Shown: positions 49,620-60,482, numbered from the stretch's first letter. The stretch is DNA of 64,000 nucleotides from Dendrolimus kikuchii (GCA_019925095.2 CM034389.1:27840935-27904934), one strand, 5' to 3'. Program-made: numbers and translations. The notes: generated from the sequence alone by a model not told the origin.

Positions 49620-49730
49620 CTACCCAGTCTGGCGATCGGTGCTTGCAACTCCTATCATGAGAAGCTTCTGTGCAGCGCCGGCCGTCGGGAGTTCCACATA
49701 ACCCTCGGTGACCTTCACCGGGGTCCGAGG
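49620..49730 (-). CDS. Possible terminal exon, unrecognised
   Basis: On the minus strand a strong acceptor (TACTGCTGCCTTTGCACACAG) is followed by 36 codons with protein-like, GC-rich composition (PRTPVKVTEGYVELPTAG, QKLLMIGVASTDRQTG) and TAG. No partner exon or poly(A) signal was found. It may equally be part of a transposon 3' end. Confidence 0.25.
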   Translation of the reverse strand, partial: PRTPVKVTEGYVELPTAGAAQKLLMIGVASTDRQTG

Positions 49731-49822
49731 CTGTGTGCAAAGGCAGCAGTAAGCTGGGAGCTTAACAAAAAATAGTACAAGTACATTAACAATCTGCCTG
49801 TAAAACTTCAAGTTAATATTAC

Positions 49823-49982
49823 GCTTGTGTTATGTGTAATATACAACGCACTACTCTGGGGCCGATCCCAGACACCCAGACCATAGTAAATAACGGAGAA
49901 AATGCGTTTCTGAAATTTAGTATACCAGGAATTGCACCCGAAACCTCTGCGGTGCAGTGAGGTACGGCGACAAAGGCTTATC
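49823..49982 (-). repeat. tRNA-derived SINE T1
   Basis: Antisense; complement of GGTCTGGGTGTCTGGGATCG, with a changed B box (GGGTGCAATTCC). Confidence 0.75.
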
Positions 49983-49983
49983 G

Positions 49984-50112
49984 GTGATGTCAGGAGCCTT
50001 AAGAACAGACGAGCGTGCATGACGAGAGCTATGAATGTCAAAGAAGCAAGTGAGGTGTGTAAGAATAAGCCTGAATGAATTGGCGTGAAGTTATGTATGT
50101 ATGTATGTATGA
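49984..50112 (+). repeat. LINE family K tail
   Basis: GGTGATGTCAGGAGCCTTAAG to (GTAT)n; fused directly to the T1 SINE fragment. Confidence 0.75.
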
Positions 50113-50426
50113 TATGGTATACAACCACAGGGATAAAGGCGTTTTCATGCATGGTGCAAATAGTATTTGCTTTCATGTTGCAAGCTCAGACTGAATACAT
50201 ACTTAGATATAAGCAGTCCAATTATTGTCACTTCTTTTTAGGGGGCATGCTAAATCTCGAAAGTTGTAAGTCTATAATTTTTTGTTTGTAGCTCCACTCT
50301 AAAAATGACCATTTATTGACCGTTTCCAAAGCCTATTCATAGTACGTACGAGTTTCAGTTATTGTTCGTCCGAACATTTGAACCACATTTTCAATTTTCT
50401 GATTAGCACTCGTTAGGCTCGTTATT
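50113..50426. other. Unassigned intergenic DNA
   Basis: No gene or repeat recognised. Confidence 0.45.
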
Positions 50427-50751
50427 ATCCGTGCAGGAACGGAGAAAGAATACAATTTCCTGAATTGGGGCGGCCTGTCGTAAGAGGCGACTAAACAACC
50501 CACAGCCAGGTGGTAGAGTATTTACTCGACTGGATGGCGACCACCCCTGGTCTAGAGTATGCCGCCATAACAACCTTGTGTTGTGTTCCGGTATTAGTGA
50601 CAAGGTTCCAGTCTCCTTTAAGAGAGCAGCAGCGCATTTGTAGCACCTTTGGTGTTGCAAATGTCCATAGGCGATGGTAACCGCTTTCCATCAAGTGGTC
50701 CGTCTGCCTGTCTGCTGAACTCCTGCAATAAAAAAAAAGAAAAAAAAAAAA
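50427..50751 (+). repeat. Family A copy, full length
   Basis: Long A/G-interrupted tail. Confidence 0.88.
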
Positions 50752-50764
50752 GGTTTATATCACG

Positions 50765-51000
50765 ACTAGCTTCTACCCGCGATTTCGTCCGCGTGAAATA
50801 GTTAAAAAAAAGTAAGTTAAAAATCCCCCCCAATTTTGAAACATTCTTCATTGGTGCTCCGCTCCTATTGGTCTTAGCGTGATGATATATAGCCTATAAT
50901 AGCCTTCCTCGATAAATGGGCTATCTAACACTGAAAGAATTTTTCAAATTAGACCAGTAGTTTCTGAGATTAGCGCGTTCAATCAAACAATATTAGTATA
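50765..51000 (-). mobile_element. Non-autonomous Helitron H1
   Basis: CTAG end with CGCGATTTCGTCCGCG hairpin; 5' end shortened (lacks CTCTTCAGCTTTATA). Confidence 0.72.
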
Positions 51001-51024
51001 TTTGGCTACAACACTAATACTTAT

Positions 51025-51124
51025 ATTTTAAATATCGCGATATCTTTTGAATGAAACGTCCGAATTGAATAATTCAAAAAGTTCTAGAAAGGTATTGAAT
51101 TCGTCTTGAATATGGAGTAATTTA
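51025..51124. repeat. Host repeat V, left part (continues at 53216-53500)
   Basis: ATCGCGATATCTTTTGAATG, GTCCGAATTGAATAATTC to CTTGAATATGGAGTAATTTA; resumes after the Penelope-like element with TTATTTTGATTAGG and GTTTTCGCAGCGCAC. Intact copy at 56455-56990. Confidence 0.75.
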
Positions 51125-51480
51125 ATAAAACTACGTTTTAACGGTTTTAAGCGCGGTAATTTTATTTGATTTTGGTTTTTCCGACGTTTCGGCCACTTTT
51201 CAGTGGCCGTGATCACGGAAGACAAAGATGTCAAGTGTCAACGAGTATTGTTAAAGTTTTATTTAGCCTACCGCCAACTTATTAATTTTAATTATTTAAT
51301 TTTTAATTTTGTTTATGGTTATTATTTAATCTATGGGAGCCTAATCTAATTTACTACCGCTTCGCAACATGTTATGGCTTGAAGAGAAGAAGCGGCGCAA
51401 GAAACTCTTCAGCAAACATGCCTAGCTCTAATAATTTTATATAATATTAAAATGGGTGAAAGGAAAAATAAAAGTAATTA

Positions 51481-51912
51481 TCAGTCAAGTTGGTTTGTGT
51501 TCCGTTGTACGCAGAAAGAGCTCACAGTGTCTTGAGGTCTGGCAGCTGGTTTTTGCTGGGTTTGGGTCTTAATAGTTTTGATAATTGGATCCCAAACAGG
51601 TGGTACTTGCCAACCATCTTCTCTATTGAAATTTGGGTGTTTTTTGATTTCAATAGCCTCACGCATCATTCTAGGTATGAAACGATTCTCTTTCGCGAGG
51701 ATTTGTGGGTTATTGAATCTGATGTAGTGGTTGGGTTTATCCAGCGTGTGTTCACTGATCGCAGACTTCGTAGACCTTGTGTGTTTCATGTCAGCAATGT
51801 GTTCTTTTACTCGTGTTTTTATGCTCCTCTTTGTTTGCCCAATGTATGACAATCCACACTCACAATCAAGCTTGTAAACCCCTGCATCCTGGAGTGGGAT
51901 ATTGCATTTCAC
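51481..51912 (-). CDS. GIY-YIG endonuclease fragment, left arm
   Basis: 143 codons ending in the same stop region as the right arm. Contains YKLDCECGLSYIGQTKRS and IKTRVKEHIADMKH, the core of the GIY-YIG nuclease found at the C-terminus of Penelope-like polyproteins (with an upstream Cys pair typical of PLEs). The copy extends to about 52069 but a stop interrupts it near 52017. It differs from the right arm at a few residues (HYIRFNN instead of HHIRFDN). Confidence 0.8.
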   Translation of the reverse strand: MKCNIPLQDAGVYKLDCECGLSYIGQTKRSIKTRVKEHIADMKHTRSTKSAISEHTLDKPNHYIRFNNPQILAKENRFIPRMMREAIEIKKHPNFNREDGWQVPPVWDPIIKTIKTQTQQKPAARPQDTVSSFCVQRNTNQLD

Positions 51913-52069
51913 AGGTCTCAGAAATTGGGTAATCTTTTTCTGCGGCTTGAAATATGTTTTGATTGAAGCTCGCCTGAGGATGTGACCAATTCTGTCTGTG
52001 ACCCCCTTGATCTAGGGTAGGGTAGCAGGGCACCGCTGAACTGAAGGTGGTTTGGGGCCTTTGTGACGT

Positions 52070-52811
52070 GGATTCGTCTCACCACCATCCTAGTCAGTTA
52101 GCTACCGTGGGCAAATCTTTGTTTCAGAGAGCACGGAAAATTTGTGACGAGAACCACATAGCTGGAGAGCTTCAGCATGTCAAGCGAGTTCTACAACGCA
52201 ATCAACTGAAGACTCCACACCAACGTCACAAAGGCCCCAAACCACCTTCAGTTGAGCGGTGCCCTGCTACCCTACCCTACATCAAGGGGGTCACAGACAG
52301 AATTGGTCACATCCTCAGGCGAGCTTCAATCAAAACATATTTCAAGCCGCAGAGAAAGATTACCCAATTTCTGAGACCTGTGAAATGCAATATCCCACTC
52401 CAGGATGCAGGGGTTTACAAGCTTGATTGTGAGTGTGGATTGTCATACATTGGGCAAACAAAGAGGAGCATAAAAACACGAGTAAAAGAACACATTGCTG
52501 ACATGAAACACACAAGGTCTACGAAGTCTGCGATCAGTGAACACACGCTGGATAAACCCAACCACCACATCAGATTCGATAACCCACAAATCCTCGCGAA
52601 AGAGAATCGTTTCATACCTAGAATGATGCGTGAGGCTATTGAAATCAAAAAACACCCAAATTTCAATAGAGAAGATGGTTGGCAAGTACCACCTGTTTGG
52701 GATCCAATTATCAAAACTATTAAGACCCAAACCCAGCAAAAACCAGCTGCCAGACCTCAAGACACTGTGAGCTCTTTCTGCGTACAACGGAACACAAACC
52801 AACTTGACTGA
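52070..52811 (+). CDS. Penelope-like RT C-terminus plus GIY-YIG endonuclease, right arm
   Basis: Open from the dimer junction to the stop at 52809-52811, about 247 codons, 5' truncated. It begins with the RT thumb/connector (HHHPSQLATVGKSLFQRAR, ICDENHIAGELQHVKRVL), then a linker with IKGVTDRIGHILRRASIKT, then GIY-YIG (CGLSYIGQTKRS, R-x-K-E-H). The nuclease would nick the target for priming. No RT catalytic core, so this copy is not autonomous. Confidence 0.85.
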
Positions 52812-53504
52812 TAATTACTTTTATTTTTCCTTTCACCCATTTTAATATTATATAAAATTATTAGAGCTAGGCATGTTTGCTGAAGAGTTTCTTGCGCCGC
52901 TTCTTCTCTTCAAGCCATAACATGTTGCGAAGCGGTAGTAAATTAGATTAGGCTCCCATAGATTAAATAATAACCATAAACAAAATTAAAAATTAAATAA
53001 TTAAAATTAATAAGTTGGCGGTAGGCTAAATAAAATTTTAACAATACTCGTTGACACTTGACATCTTTGTCTTCCGTGATCACGGCCACTGAAAAGTGGC
53101 CGAAACGTCGGAAAAACCAAAATCAAATAAAATTACCGCGCTTAAAACCGTTAAAACGTAGTTTTATTATGTATACAAGTCGCGAAAACTTAAGAAAATA
53201 TTATGGAGTAATTTATTATTTTGATTAGGATTAATACCAAGGTACAAAATAAAGAGTTTTTGAAGCGACGGCATTTTAATCATTTAAAAAAATAAAACAC
53301 TTATTGTGAGATAACTACAATAGTTAGACATGGTTACGCGATATTTTTTATAGACAATTATATGTTCTGCAAAGTGGTAGTACATTGTTTTGTTCTATAA
53401 TCAATAGTTTTCGCAGCGCACCCCGTGTAAGGATTTTTTCAGGTCATTTTTTTACACCTTGGGTTACATTATTGGACTTTTAGTAAGGATCCTTATTTTT
53501 TAGA

Positions 53505-53651
53505 AAATATAATATAGCCTAATAATTCTACGCCTTCCTTGATAAATGTACTATTCAACACTGAAAGAATTTTTCAAATCAGACCAGCAGTTCCTGAGAT
53601 TAGCGCGTTCAAACAAATAAACTCTTCAGCTTTATATATTAGTATAAGATA
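53505..53651 (-). repeat. Helitron H1 fragment
   Basis: Only the TCTTATACTAATATATAAAG half; fused to host repeat V. Confidence 0.7.
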
Positions 53652-53960
53652 AGATAAGATTTTTCAAATCTAAACTCAGCTCACTTAGCTCTTAAAGAGC
53701 ATCACACATGTCGTATGAGGCGCCGTGGTAGCTGTTCGGGAAAGATAGATTAGATTTCGTATTTGGATAATTTTGACCTATTAAAAAAATCAATTTTTTA
53801 TTTGTAAAGGTTACCAAAATTGATTTTTTCCATATTTTTTTTTAGTTTTTATGGCAATTTTTCGATATTTTCGAAATTTTCTTTAAGGGCACTGCGTGCT
53901 CCCACGTGCCCCACAAAAAATCCCTTGATATAAGTATCATATATACTTAAATAAACCGAT

Positions 53961-54267
53961 ATCCGTGCAGGAACGGAGAAAGAATACAATTTCCTGCGTT
54001 GGGGCGGCCTGTTGTAAGAGGTGACTTAACAACCCACAGCCAGGTGGTAGGGCATTTGCCCGACTGGATGGCGACCACCCCTGCTCTAAAGTATGTCGCC
54101 ATAACAACCTTGAGTTGTGTTCCGGCATTTGTGACCAGGTTTCAGTCTCCCTTAAGAGAACAGCAGCGCATTTGTAGCACCTTTGGTGGTGCAAATGTCC
54201 ATAGGCAATGGTAACCGCTTTCCATCAAGTGGGCCGCCTGCCTGTCTGCTGAACTCCTGCAATAAAA
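53961..54267 (+). repeat. Family A copy, full length
   Basis: ATCCGTGCAGG to C-AATAAAATA. Confidence 0.88.
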
Positions 54268-54315
54268 TATATTGACAGAGATAACCACAAGTCATACTTC
54301 TGTTTTTTAATGTAT

Positions 54316-54793
54316 TGTTCCGTGTTGCAGGACTTGAATTAAAATGCCGTTGGATTTATTATAGAGTTTATTAGAACTATACAAACACGTATACTACAGG
54401 TACAAATATAACTGAATACAACCAGTCCAAACGTAATGCACAATTCAATAACACGCGCAAAGTCCGTCACTAAATAGATTATCGAATGTACACAGGTCTT
54501 ACTTACTTCGCTTGCGGTTATCGATAGACTGCCGATCTCTCCATTGGGTCATTGCTTTATACTGCACCGGTACAATATAGCTGCCCTACCGCGTAGACCA
54601 AATTTCTTAGAATCAGTTCGACACACCTGGCTAATGACTGCCATAAAAGATTACAATACTCAATGGGCTGTTTTCTAATCACAAATTTTAAACATAAAGT
54701 AAACAAAAGAAGTCCAAATGCGGAAAGGTAACAAAGTGTGCTTTTATGATATGCAGGTGTGAATCTACTTTTGTCAGCGTGTAGGTCGTAACA
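54316..54793 (-). repeat. Solo LTR family L, antisense
   Basis: Complement of the 23311 LTR. Ends TGTTCC...GTAACA with GTAT flanking both sides (54312-54315, 54794-54797). Confidence 0.82.
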
Positions 54794-55486
54794 GTATTAT
54801 TATTTAAAACAAATTTATCTCAAATAAACTTGTTTAGACTTTTACTGGGAGTCATGTCAACTATTGCTACAATAAAATATTGAAAAAATACTAATTTTTG
54901 CATTTCACTTACCACCGACTTCAAGTTAGTCTTATTGTTTGCTTTATAATTAGATTGCTTTTTTGTTAAAAAGTTTTTATTGTTACGAGATAAATTTTTG
55001 AATAAAATTTTAGTTTATTTGCTCGTTTTTATTGCGAAGCTGGCAAATAGGCAGACCGGCCTAGCTCATTAATTAAATAGTGTAAATTGATTGCAAAAAT
55101 TGCGTATGTGTGTGTGTGTGGATGTATGTATGTATGTTTTACTCTTAAGCAAAACACACATACACACAACCACACACCCTACTACCAGTGCGCAGAAGAT
55201 TTGCCGATAGCCTCATGATGTCACGCGTCGTTGGTCAGTAGGGTTTACAAAAAAGGTTACATAAATAGTTGTTACAATAAATTTATTATTATATATACTT
55301 TACATAAGTATATACAATAATAGTAAGTAATACAATACGATAATAATAAGCAGTCATCGGCAAAACTTCTACGCGCGGCTTATACTTAGTAATCTTCTAA
55401 AGTTCCGTAGAAGTGCAAACGTCCACTGTTTGTTTTGTTTGGCTGCGGTACCTTACAAAATATGACATATATCAAAAACTATTGAA
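54794..55486. other. Intergenic DNA, no gene seen
   Basis: AT-rich with a (TG/TATG)n stretch near 55105-55140; no recognised coding sequence. Confidence 0.5.
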
Positions 55487-55784
55487 CTGGAGTTCAGCAG
55501 ACAGGCAGACGGCCCACTTGACGGAAAGCGGTTACCATCGCCTATGGACATTTGCAACACCAAAGGTGCTACAAATGCGCTGCTGCTCTCTTACGGAAGA
55601 CTGGAACCTGGTCACTAATGCCGGAACACAACTCAAGCTTGTTATGGCGACATGCTTTAGACCAGGGGTGTTAGCCATCTAGTCGGGCAAATGCCCTACC
55701 ACCTGGCTGTGGGTTGTTTTGCCGCCTCTTATGACAGGCCGCCCGGCCTCAGGAAACTGTATCCTTTCTCCGTTCCCGCACGGA
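55487..55784 (-). repeat. Family A copy without poly(T)
   Basis: Starts directly at GGAGTTCAGCAGACAGG, the tail having been lost. Confidence 0.85.
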
Positions 55785-56125
55785 TAAAAACGGACGTTCG
55801 TGCACGGATTTTACCACCCCATCATTATGATGGATCAGGCCCAGGCTGATTTTTGCATCCCGGCGCTCAACATGGTTAAGACTTCCCTGATTTCATGGAC
55901 TTACAACATTAAGTGCAGTCATGCATGTTGAACTACGATCTCTAAGCACTTTCGCCGTAAGTACCCACAAGATTGCCCAAGGCACACATCACGACCCTGT
56001 GATTACTTCAACAAACTTCACTCATCAAACTTTGACGCACCATTGACGCAAATCGCCTCTAAACAGAATACAATGTCGTTATATCCGTGTTTGTTTTGAT
56101 AATAAGAGTATTTGTTTATATTAGG
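55785..56125. other. Intergenic DNA, no gene seen
   Basis: Less AT-rich than its surroundings but with no open frame or motif I can name. Confidence 0.4.
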
Positions 56126-56340
56126 CTAGCTGACCCGTGCCTACTTCGCTGGGCATCAGAAAAAAAAATAAAAAATACTTATCATAATCAAATATACCCT
56201 ATATCACTCAAGAATAATGTAGATTTCCACTGGTGAAAGAATTTTCAAAATCGGTTTAGTAGATCCAGAGATTACCGCCTACAACGTCACAAACTCACAA
56301 ACTTTACCTCTTTATTTTTTGTTGAGTTTAATTACCTACT
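56126..56340. repeat. Helitron-like fragment
   Basis: GCTAGCTGACCCGTGCCTAC and TACAACGTCACAAACTCAC; the latter block recurs at 56940. Confidence 0.5.
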
Positions 56341-56454
56341 AAGCGAATTCAAAATATTTCCCCTCCCGTACTGCCCGTAGCCCAGTAACACCTACATCGC
56401 ATAAACCTACCTAGCCGATTATGGTGCGCGGCGACCACGCAACTTTTTTCTAAT

Positions 56455-56990
56455 ACTTACATTTTTAAACTCGCGATATCTTTCGAATGGAATGTCCGAA
56501 TTGAATAATTCAAAAAGTTATATAAAGGTATTGAAGCAGTCTTGAATATGAAGTAATTTATTTTGATAAGGATGAGTACCAAGATACAAATAAAGAGCCT
56601 TTTCTAGAGGCGGCGTTTTAATTATTATTTTTTTAAATAAAAGAACACTTCTTGTGGCATAACTATAATAGTTAGACATATGCTGTCGCGACAATTTTTG
56701 TAAACAACGATGTGTTCTGCAAAGTCGTAGTACATTATTTTATTCTATCATCAATAGTTTTCGCAGCGCACGCGATTTTAGGTAATTTTTCTACACCTTG
56801 GGTTACACTATTGGAGTTTTAGTAAGGATCCCTATTTTTTTTGAAAATAAAATATAGCCTATGTCAACCGGGAATAGTGTAGCTTCCCAATAGTGAAAGA
56901 ATTTTTAAAATCTGTTCAGTATCTTCAGAGATAACCCCCTACAACGTCACAAACTCACAAACATTACCTCTTTATAATATTAGTATAGAA
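56455..56990. repeat. Host repeat V, intact copy
   Basis: CTTTCGAATGGAATGTCCG, CTTGAATATGAAGTAATTTA and GTTTTCGCAGCGCACG in the same order as the split copy around 51125-53202. Confidence 0.75.
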
Positions 56991-57339
56991 AAGATGGTGG
57001 AATCTAATATGCTGGGATAGTGTGGTGTGAACTTCTCTAGCTGCTGGTCATTTAAGACAGGGCCGTATTAACCAGATTGGGAGCAGGGGTACAAAAATCA
57101 GCCTGTCCCCCCCCCCCCCACATCCTCTTTGCCCGTTACAAAAAATAAAAATAAAGCAATATAGTCACTACATTTCAATACGTTGGCGATTCATAATGTA
57201 TTCGGTGTTCGAGTTTAAATGATGTTAAGTAATTTTCAAAACTAGCAGATTACACAGGTCAACAAAATTAAAAAAAAAATGTGCCCTAGATATGCCTGCA
57301 GCTTTTTATAACTTCCAGTACACAATTTGCAAATATATT

Positions 57340-57558
57340 CATGCAAGTACTGAATTGGGTTTGGATCTTAAGATTTTTAGAGTGAATATGGGTATAAAGT
57401 TACATTACACTTTTTCCACAGTTACATGGCTTAGATTTCCTGATAATCTTGAGAATTTGAGCGTGGAACAGAGTGAGCACTTCTACCAACACCTGATAGT
57501 GATGGTGGAAAGGTCCCAGGGTAGTCGGGATCCTTACATGACAGCAGATTACTGTTGA
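57340..57558 (+). pseudogene. Degenerate conserved-protein fragment, transposon-associated
   Basis: Reads MGIKLHYTFSTVTWLRFPDN, LENLSVEQSEHFYQHLIVM and YMTADYC then stop. It resembles an M-S-L-K-I-H-x-L-x-S-H to E-R-F-H-Q-D to M-L-A-D-Y-C-W block I remember from many arthropod open frames of unclear origin. Key positions are changed and there is no upstream context. Confidence 0.45.
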
Positions 57559-57771
57559 TCTTTACAACGGCAAGTTTCCCCAAAAATAATATAGAAGAAA
57601 ATTTTATAGAAGGTGTCTCTCTGAAGTTAAAGATAGATTTTCTCTCTTTTTACATTAATTAAATATAAAACAAAATGATTAGTAGTATTTCTCAATAGAT
57701 ATTACATATAAATGCATATAATTGTAATATTTTATTTCAAACGTACAACGTAAAAATGGAAATTAAAAAAT

Positions 57772-57951
57772 ACATACATAACTTCACGCCAGTTCCTTTG
57801 CGGGGTAGGCACGAACAACAGAGCGGAATTCAGGCTTATTCTTACACACCTCACTTGCTTCTTTGACATTCATAGCTCTTGTCATGCACACTCGTCTGTT
57901 CTTAAGGCTCCTGACATCACCTTCTGCTAGTACACGATCAATTTGATCATA
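57772..57951 (-). repeat. LINE family K tail
   Basis: ACATACATAACTTCACGCC to ACACGATCAATTTGATCAT. Confidence 0.76.
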
Positions 57952-58128
57952 TTAAAATTGAAAAATAAATAGCCAATATTCCAAAACAATTCACAGTTTC
58001 ATTAATTGTTGAGATTAAATTGTTGGAAACCATTTGTTTGTATATAATGTAGTAGATAGTATTTGTAGATAAATATCCAAGGCAACAAAATCACTATTGA
58101 CCAGTGTTATGCAACATAAGTATATGTA

Positions 58129-58583
58129 CACCCGGAGAGGCAGGTACGCGCATTACTTCCCTCCCTGAGTTAGGTTCCGTTTACCGCGGGGGGCCTTTAG
58201 CTTGCTAGGAGAGCAAAGGACCTTCTAACCCCGCACAACGAAGTGGGGTGTGTTCTCCCAGTGCACACTCCAGGCACTTTATTGCGCTGGATCGGCTGGG
58301 CGTAACTATGTTCTAAATCTCAGCCTTTCCAACACAAACAAAAGTGCAGGATCGACAGGGAGGAGTTTTTAGTGGGTATTGGGGTTGCTCGCTCGTGCAG
58401 CAACGCTCGGAGTCTCCCACACTATTCTGTGACGTCGATCGCGGACGGAGCACTGCCAAGAGCATACTATTGCTGCAGAGTTATCGTCCCTGACCGACGC
58501 GTGTCGCGTGTCGTTCCCCTAGCAACGACCCAGTTTGTGCGTAAATCGGTTAAGCATTTTCCCTCGCCTCAAAAAAAAAAAAC
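58129..58583 (+). mobile_element. GC-rich poly(A) retroposon with target duplication
   Basis: Flanked by AAGTATATGTA at 58118-58128 and 58584-58594, with a 12-base A-tail at its 3' end. Body has CACCCGGAGAGGCAGGTACG and CGCTGGATCGGCTGGGCG. Probably a truncated LINE 3' end. A 136-codon open frame across it is not credible as a gene. Confidence 0.7.
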
Positions 58584-58594
58584 AAGTATATGTA

Positions 58595-59740
58595 GATACA
58601 AGGTCGTTGGCTTGCGCCCGAGTGTCGCGCACCCCTTGCACCTCCGGGTAAATACGGCCCTGATTCTACGACATTTGGTAGATAAAAAAGATTTAAAAAA
58701 TGTTATACTAAATGTACTTTCATGTAATAATTATTCAATGATATTGCTTAAATTTTGTACAATGGTCTCGTACTTGAATTAAACCCTATATTATTATAGA
58801 CACTCATTAACTTTTAACTATATTTGTACTTGACTCATGCATAATATTGACATTAATTAATTAAGATACTAGTAATTGACATTCGACTTGTAAATGCTGC
58901 GCACTCCTTTACTGGGTCCACACATCAGAACTTTTATATTAAAGGATTTGTAATGTAACATAATAATATGTGTGCTGTTGGTGTGCCTTAAATAAATAAA
59001 TAGACACATGATACTTCTACCTGTGTCTCAAATATCTCCTGGCCTTAGTAAGTTTAGATGGCCTTAAAAATATTGCTCTCATTTTGGGCAGTTGCGTAAA
59101 ATTCAGGCAGAATTATTGTTTTGTTCGGTCTGTTCAAATGCTTGAAATACTCCTGAATATTTTTACATTTTTTTTTATTAAGTGCTATTGTTTTCTTTTG
59201 GAAAATAATTACATCAGACTCAAGGCTGAGTTCATGTCTTTAAATATTGCATCAGATTTGTGCTGAAAGTTGCGCAATAAAAATTACAATTACCATGAAT
59301 CTGATTTCTGTAATGTGATAAGTTTAGTAATCATTTATGAGCAAATCCTATTTGAAATAATATAGCAAAAAAAATAACTGTACTTTGACATAAGAACTTC
59401 GTACTTATTTTTATTATAAAATGTCATTGAACTTTAACCAGAACAGGGCTATTAATTTAGCTACTTGCCACCAGATGGTACAAGAATCTGTAGTCAAGTA
59501 CAAAGTTCTTACCAATAGATGACGCTAATTTTTTATTATTGTCCTCATGTTTAACGTGTTTAATTATTTTATAATTTTGAAAATATTGTTTTTATTATTA
59601 TTTATAATACTATCATACACGTAGTAGGCGTTATGTTTAAGTAAAATTAATTTATATGAATAGCGGCTAATTTGGTGTTGTTGTTGTAATAAAGCTCACT
59701 AAATAGTTACGCTACTGATCGCTAGATGGCAGTGTTCAAA
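58595..59740. other. Intergenic DNA upstream of the heat-shock gene
   Basis: AT-rich; no gene, splice signals or recognised repeat. Confidence 0.55.
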
Positions 59741-59766
59741 ACTTCCATAACATTCTACAGCAGACT

Positions 59767-59786
59767 AGAATTTTCGCGAATATTCG
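59767..59786 (+). promoter_or_regulatory. Heat-shock element, four alternating units
   Basis: AGAATTTTCGCGAATATTCG: GAA-nn-TTC-nn-GAA-nn-TTC in perfect register, the binding site expected for an HSF trimer. Centred about 50 bp upstream of the TATA box. Confidence 0.88.
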
Positions 59787-59824
59787 TGCGACTTCTTGGC
59801 AACAGAGTGCGTCAGTGACTCGAG

Positions 59825-59832
59825 TATATAAA
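59825..59832 (+). promoter_or_regulatory. TATA box of the small heat-shock gene
   Basis: TATATAAA, 92 bp upstream of the ATG; predicts a transcript start near 59856 and a 5' UTR of about 60 bp. Confidence 0.85.
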
Positions 59833-59916
59833 CCTGCGACGCCGAGCTGGCGCAAAACAAACGAAAAGTTGCACTTGACAAGGGAGAAGCGTGAAAAGCG
59901 AAGTAAATCAGTCAAA

Positions 59917-60408
59917 ATGTCTTTGACGCCGTATTGGTTTCGACATTTGAGGAATTTGGCGCATCGTGATCCTATCGCGAGAATTTTAGAAGAACCATTC
60001 ACTATGTTCGCTAAAGATCCGTTCTTCCGCGATCCGGTGAAGTTCATCAAGCAAGTGACTGCGCCGTACGAGAACATCGAAGGCATCTATTCTGATAACG
60101 AGGTGAAAATCGATGGCAAAAAGGTGGAACTGCATTTGGACGTTCAGAATTTCACTCCTGACCAGATCCAAGTAAAAACTGTTGGGAATGAGATCATGAT
60201 TGAAGGCAAGAAGGAAGTGAAACGTGAAGACGGGTGGACACGGAGCCATTTCGAGAGGAGATTCTTACTCCCCGAAGGCTTTCCACCAGAGCGAGTGGAG
60301 TGCCATCTGGACAAAGGGAAGTTGAAGCTGATCGCGTTCAGGTCGGAGCCGGTTGAGGAGAGGACCATCCCAATTCAAGATAAAACCAAGGAAAATGAGA
60401 AATCTTAA
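59917..60408 (+). CDS. Small heat-shock protein (alpha-crystallin/Hsp20 family)
   Basis: Intronless, 163 residues. An ATP-independent chaperone that holds unfolding proteins as oligomers in the cytosol. N-terminal arm (1-60) rich in Phe/Arg/Pro; alpha-crystallin domain about 61-145 with HLDVQNFTPDQIQVKTVGNE and RREFLLP-like FERRFLLPEGFPPERVECHL; a G-K-L-K-L variant replaces the usual G-V-L-x-I; C-terminal IPI motif at 151-153, which docks on neighbouring subunits. The ATG at 59917 was chosen because the longer open frame (from 59815) would run through the TATA box. HSE plus TATA plus no intron is the layout of a stress-inducible insect sHsp, close to the l(2)efl-like group, but the exact orthologue is not assigned. 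Confidence 0.93.
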   Translation: MSLTPYWFRHLRNLAHRDPIARILEEPFTMFAKDPFFRDPVKFIKQVTAPYENIEGIYSDNEVKIDGKKVELHLDVQNFTPDQIQVKTVGNEIMIEGKKEVKREDGWTRSHFERRFLLPEGFPPERVECHLDKGKLKLIAFRSEPVEERTIPIQDKTKENEKS

Positions 60409-60482
60409 AATTCAGTGTTCTTATTTTAATGTTAAGACTGATTAGTTGATAATTTTGTGAATTTTGTTATTTTAGTCGGTTT

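Larger units (their letters stand above)
51125..53202. mobile_element. Penelope-like element, inverted dimer
   Basis: Left arm 51125-52069 is the inverse complement of right arm 52223-53202; the 153 bp between belongs to the right copy. A 13-bp direct repeat ATGGAGTAATTTA flanks it (51112-51124, 53203-53215). The host repeat has an empty copy at 56455. Each arm carries the GIY-YIG coding region and a GTGATCACGGCCAC/GGCCGAAACGTCGG terminus. Confidence 0.87.

Noticed and set aside
58372..58782. 136-codon ORF
   Set aside because: It runs across the poly(A) tail and target duplication of a retroposon.
59815..59916. Upstream extension of the small heat-shock ORF
   Set aside because: It has no ATG start and runs through the TATA box; the ATG at 59917 is the sensible start.
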